Under the pieces are notes generated by a model. The model was not told where the DNA came from, made no database searches, and saw nothing but the letters and a program-made list of their open reading frames with translations. A stretch of 64,000 bases of DNA from Marinobacterium stanieri (lineage in GTDB: Bacteria; Pseudomonadota; Gammaproteobacteria; Pseudomonadales; Balneatricaceae). This document shows positions 1 to 10,644 of the stretch, one piece after another (positions within the stretch are counted from its first letter, which is position 1; every line of letters begins with the position of its first letter). Where the stretch lies: contig NZ_FTMN01000006.1 in assembly GCF_900155945.1 (NCBI RefSeq), positions 62,001 through 126,000 on the forward strand, read 5' to 3'. The position numbers and the translations under genes were made by a program.

Positions 1-37
1 TACATCATTGTTCGGTGCGCAGGCGTTACGCCGGGGT

Positions 38-655
38 TCAGGGCTGGGAAACAGAAGCCCTGGTTGTGGCTTCCAGCAGCCAGCGGCGGATTTCATCGCT
101 CTGTCGGGCCATCAGGCCGGAATAGGTTGCCACTACCTCAGACAACGCCTCCCCCGGTACAGGTTCCCTGAAATCCATTCGGCGTTCAGCCAGCACTTCG
201 CGGTTATCCATTTGTACCAGCTGGAGGTAACCGCGGATCACCACTTCCGCTTGCCCCGCACGATATTCGGTCTGGAATGCATCCAGCCGGCTCACCAGCT
301 CGTAGCGGGCCTGAACGCGCACATCTTCACTGCTGACACGGGCAAAGCGGCTATCCCGCTGCAGTGCATCCAGCAAATAATCGCGCCAAAGGTTTGGAAT
401 CATGGCGCTCCAGCGGGCATCAGCATAGACGCTCACTGGCTCGCCTTCCGGCACCACCAGGATATGGCGGCCATTGAGCAGGTCCTGCGACTGGGGGCGC
501 AGAACACGTAGTCCGGTCAGTGATGGCTCCTGCTTTTCAACGGTTGGAGCCGGGGTCAGCTGCCAGATTTGCACCGGTTCGGACTCGGGCAGCAGGCTGC
601 AACCTGAAGACAATGCCAATACAGACAACAGAGCGGCTGATATCAGGGCTTTCAT
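38..655 (-). CDS. ABC-type transport auxiliary lipoprotein (PqiC/YmbA-like)
   Basis: Last gene of a four-gene MCE-type lipid transporter on the minus strand. The 205-residue protein opens with a lipoprotein signal peptide whose lipobox ends LSSGC (Cys about 19), so it should be lipid-anchored, probably in the outer membrane. The rest matches the DUF330/PqiC type of auxiliary lipoprotein that accompanies MCE proteins: a conserved 'YADARWSAMIPNLWRD' segment followed by alternating beta strands. ATG 655 is chosen because GAGGA lies about 8 bases upstream; a TTG 15 bases further out is possible but lacks a ribosome site. It starts 11 bases after the MCE gene stops, consistent with co-transcription. 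Inference: it is the outer-membrane end of a lipid shuttle. Family call good, substrate unknown. Confidence 0.85.
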   Translation of the reverse strand: MKALISAALLSVLALSSGCSLLPESEPVQIWQLTPAPTVEKQEPSLTGLRVLRPQSQDLLNGRHILVVPEGEPVSVYADARWSAMIPNLWRDYLLDALQRDSRFARVSSEDVRVQARYELVSRLDAFQTEYRAGQAEVVIRGYLQLVQMDNREVLAERRMDFREPVPGEALSEVVATYSGLMARQSDEIRRWLLEATTRASVSQP

Positions 656-666
656 CGACAGAATCC

Positions 667-1605
667 TCAAGGGGTAAATTCACGGGTGGGGGGCTGTCCG
701 GTCAGGTAACCGGCCGGGTCATCTTCCAGACGCGAGAGTATGCGGTTCAGGGTACTCAGGCTGCGCTGCATCTCCTGCACCATCGGCCCGATTTCACTGA
801 CACCCTGCAGGCCCTTATCCAAAGCACCACCATTGCGGCTCAACAGCTGATCCAACTGCTCACCGGTACTGGCCAGCGCCTGCATGGCGCGCTGCCCTTC
901 TGCCAGCATGGGGCCGCCCTGGCGTGTCAGCATTTCATCCGCATGGCTCAAGAGGGTCTGGGCACCGCGCATGACCGCCTGGGCCTCGCGCGCCGCCTGG
1001 GTCAATTCATCCAGCGTTTCACCCACACCGGTACGAGACTCGGCCAGTTCGCCCGTTACTTGTTCCAGGTTATGGATGATGCGGCCGATGCGGTCGATGT
1101 TTTCCTTCGACATCAGCTCCGCACCCCGTTCAACCAGCGCATTGACGTTACTGAACAGCGTTTCACTATTTCCCAGCAACGTACCGATTGCCGAGGGCTC
1201 GGCCAGAATGACCGGCATGCCATCGGCCATCTGGTCGATGGGAGGAGCTTGGGAATTATCCGTGGTCAACAGGATATTGGCGGCGCCGGTGATGTTGGCG
1301 ATGGCCAGACGGGCCTGAGTCGCCTGGTTAATCGGCGTGGCGGCACTGACTTCCACATCGGCCAACACGCGGCGCGGGTTCTTGGGATCCAGCTGCAGCT
1401 GGCGGACTTCGCCCACACGTAGACCGTTGTACTGCACCAGGCTGCCAACCACCAAACCGGTGACGGCTTCCTCAAATACCACCCGATAGGCATGCGTTTC
1501 CTGCTGCTTGCCCGACTTCACCAGCCAGACACCGAAAGCCAGTGCCGCCAGCAACCCGAAAAGGGTAAACAGACCGATTATCACGTGATGTGCGCGTGTT
1601 TCCAT
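667..1605 (-). CDS. MCE-family substrate-binding protein (MlaD-like)
   Basis: 312 residues: a short cytoplasmic start, one transmembrane helix at about residues 8-28, an MCE domain at about 40-120 (includes the 'GLRVGEVRQLQLDP' strand) and a long helical C-terminal half with many Ala/Glu/Gln, likely coiled coil. MCE proteins form hexameric rings in the periplasm that carry lipids between membranes. The start at 1605 has AGGAGAG just upstream and lies one base after the ATPase stop, so it is translationally linked. The C-terminal extension is longer than in compact MlaD and resembles the single-MCE proteins of Pqi/Mce-type systems. Function by family; cargo unknown. Confidence 0.88.
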   Translation of the reverse strand: METRAHHVIIGLFTLFGLLAALAFGVWLVKSGKQQETHAYRVVFEEAVTGLVVGSLVQYNGLRVGEVRQLQLDPKNPRRVLADVEVSAATPINQATQARLAIANITGAANILLTTDNSQAPPIDQMADGMPVILAEPSAIGTLLGNSETLFSNVNALVERGAELMSKENIDRIGRIIHNLEQVTGELAESRTGVGETLDELTQAAREAQAVMRGAQTLLSHADEMLTRQGGPMLAEGQRAMQALASTGEQLDQLLSRNGGALDKGLQGVSEIGPMVQEMQRSLSTLNRILSRLEDDPAGYLTGQPPTREFTP

Positions 1606-1606
1606 A

Positions 1607-2383
1607 TCAACTCTCCTGCACTGCCTGATAGGCAGCACGGCCGCGTGGGCCGTTGAAATAATCCCGAATCCAGGGATCGTCGTATTGAGCAACCTTGGCC
1701 GGCTCATCAGCCACCAGCACACGCTTTTGCGACAGCACTGCGATGCGATCACAGGCGGTCCAGAGCGAGTCCAGATCGTGGGTTACCATAAACACGGTCA
1801 GTCCCAGCGCATTTCTCAGCGTCAGTATCAACTGATCGAAGGCGGCCGCACCGATAGGATCAAGCCCCGCCGTGGGCTCATCCAGGAATACCACATCCGG
1901 GTCCAGTGCCAGCGCACGTGCCAGGGAAACACGTTTGACCATGCCGCCGGACAGGGACGCAGGGTAAAGGTCGCCCGCATGAGGCGCCAGCCCGGACAGG
2001 GCCAGTTTGACCTCAGCCAGCTCCTCGGCATCCCTTCGGGACAGGCCCGCATGTTCGATCAGCGGCAGGGCGACATTTTCCCGTACCGTCAGTGAGCTGA
2101 ACAGGGCGCCGCCCTGAAACAACACGCCCAACCTCTGCTCCAGACGAGAGCGTTCGGCTGCCGGCAATGCCAGCAGGTTTTGGCCAAATAGCCTTACCTC
2201 ACCGGCCACAGGCCGATTCAGACCAACGATGGAGCGCAACAATACCGATTTACCGGTACCCGAACCGCCGACAACACCGAGGATCTCGCCCCGATACAGG
2301 TCCAGGTCCAGATCCTCATGAACGGAGTTGCGGCCAAAGCGGTTACACAGCCCGCGCACTTCAATGATGCTTGTTCGACTCAC
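1607..2383 (-). CDS. ABC transporter ATP-binding protein (MlaF-like)
   Basis: Cytoplasmic ATPase of the lipid transporter, 258 residues. Walker A GGSGTGKS at about 39-46, signature LSGGMVKR, Walker B followed by the D-loop (VVFLDEPTAGLD), and the switch histidine in 'VTHDLDS' are all visible. The unusual signature LSGGM(V/A)KR rather than LSGGQ is typical of MlaF/Mce ATPases. The GTG start at 2383 overlaps the permease stop as GTGA, so the two are coupled. Longer upstream reading gives only permease-frame noise. It drives transport with the adjacent MlaE-type permease. Confidence 0.92.
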   Translation of the reverse strand: MSRTSIIEVRGLCNRFGRNSVHEDLDLDLYRGEILGVVGGSGTGKSVLLRSIVGLNRPVAGEVRLFGQNLLALPAAERSRLEQRLGVLFQGGALFSSLTVRENVALPLIEHAGLSRRDAEELAEVKLALSGLAPHAGDLYPASLSGGMVKRVSLARALALDPDVVFLDEPTAGLDPIGAAAFDQLILTLRNALGLTVFMVTHDLDSLWTACDRIAVLSQKRVLVADEPAKVAQYDDPWIRDYFNGPRGRAAYQAVQES

Positions 2384-3537
2384 CAGCCCATCTCCATGCA
2401 GAACATTGCTGCCAGGGCATCCAGCAGGATGACCATAAAGATCGACTGCACCACGCTGGAGGTGGTGTGCCGGCCCACGGACTCGGCACTGCCACTGACC
2501 TTGAAACCCTCCAGACAACCGATGGTGGCGACTACAAAGGCAAACATGGGCGCCTTGGCCAAACCGACCAGATAGTGCCTGAGCTCCACATCGGCCAGAA
2601 TGCCAAGATATTGATCCAGCGGTATGCCAAGCGATACCAGGGATACCAGCGCACCACCCGTCAGGCCGGAAATAATGGCGACAAAGGTGAGTAACGGCAG
2701 GGTCAGCATCAGCGCCAGCACGCGGGGAATGACCAGCAATTCGATGGGGTTCAGGCCCAGTGTGCGCAGCGCATCCAGCTCCTCATTGGCCTTCATGGAA
2801 CCGATCTGGGCAGTAAACGCACTGGCCGTTCGGCCTGCCAGCAGGATTGCGGTCAGCAGCACACCAAATTCACGCAGGAAGGAGTAGGCCACCAGGTTAA
2901 CGGTATAGATTTCGGCCCCGAATTCGCTCAGGACCGTCGCGCCCAGAAAGGCGACTACGGCACCGACCAGGAAGGTCAACAAGGCAACGATTGGTACCGC
3001 ATTAAAGCCGGTTTGATGAATCTGGTTCACCAGCGCCGTCAGACGCCAACGGGCCGGACGGAACATAATGCCCAGTGTTGCCTGCAGCACCAGACCGATA
3101 AAGCCGCTCTGCAACCACCACTTTTGCCCCAGGCTCTGGGTGTTACGGCCCAGAAACTCAAGCATCTGCGTAATACGCCCGGGTTCCGGCGGAGGTTCTG
3201 GCTGCGGCCGCCCCATCGCCTTGACCAGCGTTTCCAGCAGCGCCCGGCGCTCCGGTGTCAGGTTTTGTTGCTGTACCAGCTCACCCAGCCGCTCGACGCC
3301 CAGCCAGTTGCCCAACAGGGTGGCACCAGCCGTATCCAGCTCGGTTATCGCTTCCAGCGATACATCTGCATCGGGCGCTGGCGTTGCCGCCAAAAGGCGC
3401 TTCAATACGCCGTGTTGAGCAAGGGTCCATGCCCCCGTCAAAACAAGACCATCTGATTTTTGCAGTACTCTCGGTTCGTTCGTTTCCACCACTTTCCATA
3501 TCCCGTGGTTACCTGAACCGACATTGTCTCCACCCAT
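2380..3537 (-). CDS. MlaE-type lipid ABC permease with N-terminal STAS-like domain
   Basis: First gene of the MCE operon, about 385 residues. The N-terminal ~100 residues look like a STAS domain (MlaB-like; 'LEAITELDTAGATLLGNWL'), and the remaining ~260 are an MlaE/DUF140 permease with the amphipathic start, several membrane helices and the conserved 'EFGVLLTAILLAGRTASAF' and 'GSMKANEELDAL' motifs. The regulator MlaB is thus fused to the permease, whereas in E. coli Mla it is a separate protein. The start is uncertain: ATG 3537 is used, GTG 3555 is upstream, and GTGs near 3490 are possible; none has a strong ribosome site. The inner-membrane location and role follow the family. Confidence 0.88.
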   Translation of the reverse strand: MGGDNVGSGNHGIWKVVETNEPRVLQKSDGLVLTGAWTLAQHGVLKRLLAATPAPDADVSLEAITELDTAGATLLGNWLGVERLGELVQQQNLTPERRALLETLVKAMGRPQPEPPPEPGRITQMLEFLGRNTQSLGQKWWLQSGFIGLVLQATLGIMFRPARWRLTALVNQIHQTGFNAVPIVALLTFLVGAVVAFLGATVLSEFGAEIYTVNLVAYSFLREFGVLLTAILLAGRTASAFTAQIGSMKANEELDALRTLGLNPIELLVIPRVLALMLTLPLLTFVAIISGLTGGALVSLVSLGIPLDQYLGILADVELRHYLVGLAKAPMFAFVVATIGCLEGFKVSGSAESVGRHTTSSVVQSIFMVILLDALAAMFCMEMGW

Positions 3538-3883
3538 TGCAACAGCTGCAAGCACAAGGATAGATTCGAGGACTAGTTATGCTAACATTCGGATGGTATC
3601 GGACAAGGTAAACACGGCCAACTCAAGGAATGAGTGATGATCAGAGCCAATCAAATTAACGCCCTGAGTGAGGGCAAGCTGTCTCCTATTTTTTGCCTTA
3701 TCAAGGCCTTTTTTCGTTTATTGCTAATAAACAAAGACTTATCACCCTCCTTCTTCTTATACAGATATTTCTTATTAACTACACAAGACTCAATGAGAGT
3801 CATATAGACTCATCAAAAATATCTAAAACTCCAAAAACCAATTTCAAACAACAAACTTTCCTGATTTTAAAAAGGGTAACTTC
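3538..3883. other. Intergenic stretch entering the AT-rich island
   Basis: No convincing gene. It should hold the divergent promoters of the MCE operon (minus) and the Sel1-repeat gene (plus). Composition drops sharply in GC from about 3680 onward. A short hairpin (GCCCT-gagtg-AGGGC) lies at 3661-3675 and a second one, GCCTT-atc-AAGGC flanked by T tracts on both sides, at about 3695-3713; the latter could act as a weak terminator at the island edge. A 64-codon reading frame from a TTG inside that hairpin lacks a ribosome site and is not called. Confidence 0.5.
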
Positions 3884-4570
3884 ATGATTTCAAAAAAATA
3901 TCTTTTGATTTTTTTTCTGTTATCTACATTTTCAATTTCATCTTTAGCATTCACTGAAGCCAAACTAGAAAATGCTAAAGAGCTTTATTACGCTGGAGAA
4001 ACAAAAAAATCAAAAGAAATAATAAGTTCAATACTTGGCTGTTGCGATGGAGAAGAATACTACTACTTGGCGTTAATATCTGAAATAAATGGAGACGAAC
4101 ACCAATCTTTTAGCAATTATAAACAAGCAGCAGAAAACGGCTTCCCCCCCGCAATGCCACCCTTGTCAAGGTCTTATCGCTTAGGACTTGGTGTAAAAGT
4201 AAACATAATTAAGTCTATAGACTGGGAACGAAAGTCAAAGAAAATTGAGAGACATAGAGGGGTAGATATATCTTTTATAGACAGTAAAAACAACGCACCA
4301 ATAGACATTCTTGAAAAATGGAAAAAAAAAGCTAAAGAAGGTGATGCTTACGCACATTATAGATTGGCAAAAATATATGACGAAGGACTTTTAGAAAACC
4401 AAAATTTACTTCTTGCATTTAACCACTACCAGAAAGCCTCAGAACTGGGAAATGTCGAAGCAAAATTAATGACGGGTTATTTTTATTGCAAAGGCATAAC
4501 GCAAAACAAAAATAAAGACAAGGCAAACAAAATACTTTCCTCAATACAAAAAGATTTTATTTGCAAATAA
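3884..4570 (+). CDS. Secreted Sel1-repeat protein
   Basis: 228 residues with a cleavable signal peptide (hydrophobic residues about 5-20, cleavage near SSLA-F). Two clear Sel1-like repeats lie at about 155-225 ('GDAYAHYRLAKIYDEG', 'GNVEAKLMTGYFYCKG') and a weaker one at about 75-110. Sel1 repeats are alpha-alpha solenoids used for protein contacts; in bacteria they are often periplasmic partners or immunity proteins. ATG 3884 has AAGGG about 8 bases upstream. The gene is much more AT-rich and Lys/Asn/Ile-rich than its neighbours, which suggests transfer. The next gene starts 37 bases downstream on the same strand, so the two probably form a unit. Repeat call firm; role unknown. Confidence 0.8.
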   Translation: MISKKYLLIFFLLSTFSISSLAFTEAKLENAKELYYAGETKKSKEIISSILGCCDGEEYYYLALISEINGDEHQSFSNYKQAAENGFPPAMPPLSRSYRLGLGVKVNIIKSIDWERKSKKIERHRGVDISFIDSKNNAPIDILEKWKKKAKEGDAYAHYRLAKIYDEGLLENQNLLLAFNHYQKASELGNVEAKLMTGYFYCKGITQNKNKDKANKILSSIQKDFICK

Positions 4571-4607
4571 ATAGCTTTTCAATTTAAAGCCACAAGGATA
4601 TGTGAAG

Positions 4608-5375
4608 ATGAATTATGAACAGAAGCTGGAAAAAGACTTAAGACAAAATGAAACAGTCATTCACGTTATAGAAGCTCTTACACTTACCCAAGAATACCAA
4701 CATACAAAGGGAAACTTGAAGTCCTATACAGCAGCGACATTAGATTCAATAACAGCCGCCAGGATAATAAAAGAGCTTGGATTTTCTGCAGAGAAAGTGG
4801 AAATAAGAACGTATTCCAACGGAAAAAAATACGTTATCTTTAAAGGGTATCCAGGCGAAAGAAAAATCCTCAAGGGAACAAAATATTTAGTTAACAATCC
4901 TGATGTCGTTAGGCTTGCCATTGGCCCCAAGGGTATAGTTGAGTCAGCAAAATCAGGCTTTGTTATTAGTTTCATCCTGTCTAGCGGCCTAGAGGTTTTT
5001 GATTACCTTATTCAAGATGGATATACTTTAAGTAGGCTTTTAGGCACCCTTTCATCAGATCTAATAAAAATAGGTCTAGCATCAATAGCTGCTGCTGCTG
5101 CAGGTCTAGTCGCTGGCTCGATAGCAATCATTGGATCTACTGCAGCCGTGCCACTTATTGCAGCAATAGCAGTAGGTATTATTACTGGGTCAGCGCTGGA
5201 GATTATTGATCGTAGACTTGGAGCCACCAAAGCTCTCATAAAAGGATATGAGAAGATTGGTATCAAACTAAAAGAAATAGAATATGAATACAACAACAAT
5301 ATAGCCCTAATCGAGAGAAAGCCAAACCTGATTTTTTGCCTTTTTGCACAGTGTCCAGAAATAACTGGATACTAG
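4608..5375 (+). CDS. Unrecognised protein with Gly/Ala-rich hydrophobic hairpins
   Basis: 255 residues, no named family recognised. The N-terminal ~110 residues are a soluble mixed alpha/beta part ('EKVEIRTYSNGKKYVIFKG'). Residues about 120-140 form one hydrophobic segment ending near LEVFDYLIQDG. Residues about 155-200 are a long Ala/Gly/Ile-rich stretch that can form a helical hairpin, followed by 'ALEIIDRRLGATKAL' and a charged helix. This layout resembles pore-forming or membrane-inserting domains found at the ends of secreted effectors, but no catalytic motif or secretion marker is present. ATG 4608 is preferred over GTG 4602 because AAGGA sits 9 bases before it. AT-rich like the Sel1 gene upstream, with which it may form a toxin/partner pair (inference). 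Confidence 0.6.
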   Translation: MNYEQKLEKDLRQNETVIHVIEALTLTQEYQHTKGNLKSYTAATLDSITAARIIKELGFSAEKVEIRTYSNGKKYVIFKGYPGERKILKGTKYLVNNPDVVRLAIGPKGIVESAKSGFVISFILSSGLEVFDYLIQDGYTLSRLLGTLSSDLIKIGLASIAAAAAGLVAGSIAIIGSTAAVPLIAAIAVGIITGSALEIIDRRLGATKALIKGYEKIGIKLKEIEYEYNNNIALIERKPNLIFCLFAQCPEITGY

Positions 5376-5884
5376 CCTTTTAAAAAATCAAAAAAAATAG
5401 CATATTGGCACTCACACTTTTCTTATAAAACGGGTGCCAATATCAATCTAAAAAATATTAATTCGAAAACCACCGATCCTCATAATATTTACGATGCAAT
5501 AAGCAATCATATCATAGGGAGCAACTCCTCATAAGTTTCAAGCCTTACAGCAACACCTTACCACCCAAGCGACCTATCTCCTACGGCTCACATTCCTAGA
5601 TATTAATCACTCTGTACAAATAGATATTATCCGTTTTATTTGCACTAAGTCCTTTATGGTGGGTTTGACTGGCTCAGTTACCAATTACCGGGCAGTGTTG
5701 AATTCATCCGTATGGAAGCAGTGAATACATTACGCCCCCTGCCTATTTTGGTCATACTCCAAAGCAATATAGAAAAGCGTTGGGGCACCAGAGTGACAAC
5801 CGACTCAGTTCGGGGCTCACAACCCCGAACTAGAGCCCTGCCTTAACCTTTGAAGCTAAGAAAGCTCAGCCGATTCCGTCGTGT
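5376..5884. other. Non-coding AT-rich tail of the island
   Basis: No gene of credible length or codon use on either strand. Composition stays AT-rich to about 5640 and then shifts back toward the chromosomal average before valS. No repeat matching the other island edge, no integrase remnant and no tRNA were seen. The only clear structure is the 9-bp hairpin at 5807-5831. Confidence 0.5.
5807..5831. other. Perfect 9-bp inverted repeat upstream of valS
   Basis: AGTTCGGGG and CCCCGAACT are exact reverse complements separated by 7 bases. No T-tract follows on either strand, so it is not a standard terminator. It lies about 85 bases upstream of the proposed valS promoter -35 region, near the point where composition returns to normal. 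Confidence 0.5.
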
Positions 5885-5893
5885 TTGCAGCTC

Positions 5894-5922
5894 TGTAATC
5901 GGCTTCGTCCAGACTGTATAAT
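5894..5922 (+). promoter_or_regulatory. Putative sigma-70 promoter of valS
   Basis: A perfect TATAAT at 5917-5922 is the best -10 box in the region. The -35 region (near 5894) is weak. It would give a leader of roughly 100 bases before the valS ATG at 6026. Confidence 0.45.
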
Positions 5923-6025
5923 GTCCGGTTTTCGACCGAGTTGCCGGTGCCCCGTACCACAGCGTACGCAGCGAGCGCCCGCGGCAACCACCCGAGCGGC
6001 CACAAGATCAGAGATACGGACCCCA

Positions 6026-8881
<2,856 letters not shown>

Positions 8882-8910
8882 TCCTTTCAGGATTGACGTT
8901 CAGCTCCATC

Positions 8911-8940
8911 AAGGGTCGGCATTTGCCGGCCCTTCTTTTT
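8911..8940 (+). terminator. Rho-independent terminator of valS
   Basis: GGGTCGGC-attt-GCCGGCCC stem (one T.G pair) followed by TTCTTTTT, about 30 bases after the valS stop. Confidence 0.85.
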
Positions 8941-9032
8941 GGCCCCGACTTTCCTCTGCCGAATTTTGAACGATACTTAGAGATCGCAGGTCGAACCTGT
9001 GGGACCTAACTGAATAAAAAGGGGGAAAGTTT

Positions 9033-9467
9033 ATGCCAACATGGATCCTGGTTGCTGATGCCGCCAAGGCACGCATCTTTCAACACGACGGCCCCAAAGA
9101 CCCAGCCGAGGAAATTCACACCCTTGTTCATCCCGAGGCACGCATGCACAACGGCGACCTGGTCAGCGACAGTCCGGGTGCTCAAGCCAACGGAGGCTCC
9201 GGCAGCCATGGCATGGAGGAAAAAGCCTCGCCCCGGGAAGCAGAGGATCAACGCTTTGCCAAGGAGGTGATCGACCAGGTTCGGCACGCTTTGAATGACA
9301 ACCGGATTCGCCAGTTTTATATGGCTGCTCCGCCCCACTTCCTGGGCTTGCTGCGCAACGCCATGGATGACCGCGTATCCAAGGCACTGGCCGGCGACCT
9401 GGCCAAAAACTTGTCCAAGGCAACCGGCGAAGAAGCCAAAGCCGCCTTCAGACCCAAATTGACCTGA
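9033..9467 (+). CDS. Host attachment protein family (baeRF-type)
   Basis: 144 residues beginning 'MPTWILVADAAKARIF', the hallmark of the 'host attachment protein' family, which belongs to the bacterial archaeo-eukaryotic release factor superfamily. The original name comes from a plant-associated bacterium and does not define a function here. GGGGGAAAG precedes ATG 9033 closely. Soluble, no signal peptide; a variable Gly/Ser-rich loop at about 48-60 interrupts two alpha/beta halves. It stands alone between the valS terminator and the REP array. Confidence 0.85.
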   Translation: MPTWILVADAAKARIFQHDGPKDPAEEIHTLVHPEARMHNGDLVSDSPGAQANGGSGSHGMEEKASPREAEDQRFAKEVIDQVRHALNDNRIRQFYMAAPPHFLGLLRNAMDDRVSKALAGDLAKNLSKATGEEAKAAFRPKLT

Positions 9468-9884
9468 TACCCTGCTCCTGAGCCAGTCCTTGCAACGCCG
9501 CCATTCGGCCAGAGGACTGGCCTCCCACACATATCAACCACCCTGAATTGAATGACTTGTGGGAGCACGCTCCGCGCGCGAAATTCAAACTCTCGGAATC
9601 CTCATGCTACCGCTGATATTCGGCCAGGGGACTGGCCTCCCACACATATCAACCACCCTGAGTTGAATGCCTTGTGGGAGCACGCTCCGCGCGCGAAATG
9701 CACACTCTCCGAATACTCATGCTACCGCTGATATTCGGCCAGGAACCAGCCTCTCACACCCTGCTCCAGACTCCCTCCCAATTGTGGGAGCGCGCTCCGC
9801 GCGCGAATAGCCCCTTCAAACACACACTCCTCTGGTCCATCATGGGTCTGAACGAGTTTCCAAAGAGCCGCGTACCCAAGCCAT
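9468..9884. other. Intergenic region filled by REP elements
   Basis: A gene-free stretch of over 400 bases dominated by the 115-base repeated unit described separately. Reading frames across it are artefacts of the repeats. The last ~75 bases should hold the start signals of the next gene but no strong promoter or ribosome site is evident. Confidence 0.7.
9504..9807. repeat. Tandem array of three inverted REP pairs (REPIN-like)
   Basis: Three copies of TTGTGGGAGCACGCTCCGCG-type elements ending GCGCGAA lie at 9557-9582, 9672-9697 and 9782-9807. Three oppositely oriented elements, TTCGGCCAG...CTCCCACA, lie at 9504-9529, 9619-9644 and 9734-9759. Reverse-complemented, the second type also starts TGTGGGAG and ends CGAA, so each unit is a head-facing pair of REPs about 27 bases apart. 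The first two steps are exactly 115 bases. Each REP carries an internal hairpin. Such pairs are the form mobilised by RAYT transposases; none is encoded in this window. Confidence 0.85.
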
Positions 9885-10325
9885 ATGAACAGACGAATCC
9901 GAACACTGCTTCTGCTGCCTGTACTGGCCCTCTGCCTCTTCCTTGCCTGGCTTTGGTATAACCTGCTGAGCCCCTGGGGTTACAAAATGCCCGCCGGACT
10001 GCCTGCAGTTATCCCCACTGAAGAGTATCGAGTATTTGTGTATGGCACACTCACACAAGGCTGGGTCCGGTGGCTGGTTACCGGTGAGCAGATTGATACC
10101 CGGCCAGCCCAATTGAAGGGCTACTATCGGGACGGCCTGAACCTGGTGCCACAGGCCGGCGCACATACACCAGGCCAGCTTATGGTCGTGACAGGGGAAA
10201 ACCTGATCGATCTGGATCGTTATGAACGGCTGGGCATTCGTTATGAACGCACTGAAATGACACTGGCCGACGGGCAAAGTGCCTGGGTTTACACCCGGCT
10301 TCCGATGGTGCTTGAAACACGCTGA
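9885..10325 (+). CDS. Membrane-anchored gamma-glutamylcyclotransferase-like protein
   Basis: 146 residues. An N-terminal transmembrane helix at about 7-25 is followed by an AIG2/GGCT-like fold starting 'EYRVFVYGTLTQG', with the YGTL substrate-loop motif at residues 53-56. The family opens gamma-glutamyl amides to 5-oxoproline; the catalytic Glu would be in 'GENLIDLDRYERLG', where the usual LD.(F/Y)EG pattern is visible as LDRYERLG. The membrane anchor is unusual for this otherwise soluble family. No strong ribosome site precedes ATG 9885. Activity is unproven. Confidence 0.75.
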   Translation: MNRRIRTLLLLPVLALCLFLAWLWYNLLSPWGYKMPAGLPAVIPTEEYRVFVYGTLTQGWVRWLVTGEQIDTRPAQLKGYYRDGLNLVPQAGAHTPGQLMVVTGENLIDLDRYERLGIRYERTEMTLADGQSAWVYTRLPMVLETR

Positions 10326-10644
10326 CATCTCGATGTTCCGAGGCCATTTGCCAATCGGAGGACCAAGAAAGATGACAGCAGGAAAACGTTCATGCCCAAC
10401 CCGCCTGTGCTGCTTGGTTCTTCATCCCCCGTTTCCACCTGACAGCCCTCCCTTACCCTGCAATAGAGGCGTGATTCCCACTCCAAGGGGCCTATGTACA
10501 ACCGCACAAAGCTTTTAATACTGGATGCACTATTTTTGTTGACGAACCGCAACATTGACTATCTTATAAGCAGAATCTGGACATTTCCGACATCGGAAGC
10601 TTTTACAAGGACGGCTCTATCCAAACCTGCTGAGCGCACCTGCA
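10326..10644. other. Intergenic region upstream of the chemoreceptor
   Basis: About 320 bases with no credible gene. It contains the probable promoter of the chemoreceptor and a small perfect inverted repeat TTCCGA-ca-TCGGAA at 10585-10598, just downstream of the proposed -10 box. Nothing else stands out. Confidence 0.5.
10539..10567 (+). promoter_or_regulatory. Putative sigma-70 promoter of the chemoreceptor
   Basis: TTGACG at 10539-10544, a 17-base spacer and TCTTAT at 10562-10567. The leader to ATG 10645 would be about 70 bases. Chemoreceptors are often under the flagellar sigma factor, but no clear site for it was seen. Confidence 0.4.

Noticed and set aside
3693-3887. 64-codon frame MPYQGLFSF... 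ahead of the Sel1 gene
   Set aside because: Starts at a TTG inside a T-flanked hairpin, has no ribosome site and reads as random AT-rich translation.
5376-5884. tRNA or attachment-site remnant next to the AT-rich island
   Set aside because: No cloverleaf, integrase or direct repeat pair could be found at the island edges.
5885-6025. 47-codon N-terminal extension of valS
   Set aside because: The TATAAT promoter box lies inside it and the known ValRS N terminus begins at 6026.
9504-9807. Possible CRISPR array
   Set aside because: The units are near-identical through their spacers and each REP is an inverted pair; no short unique spacers exist.
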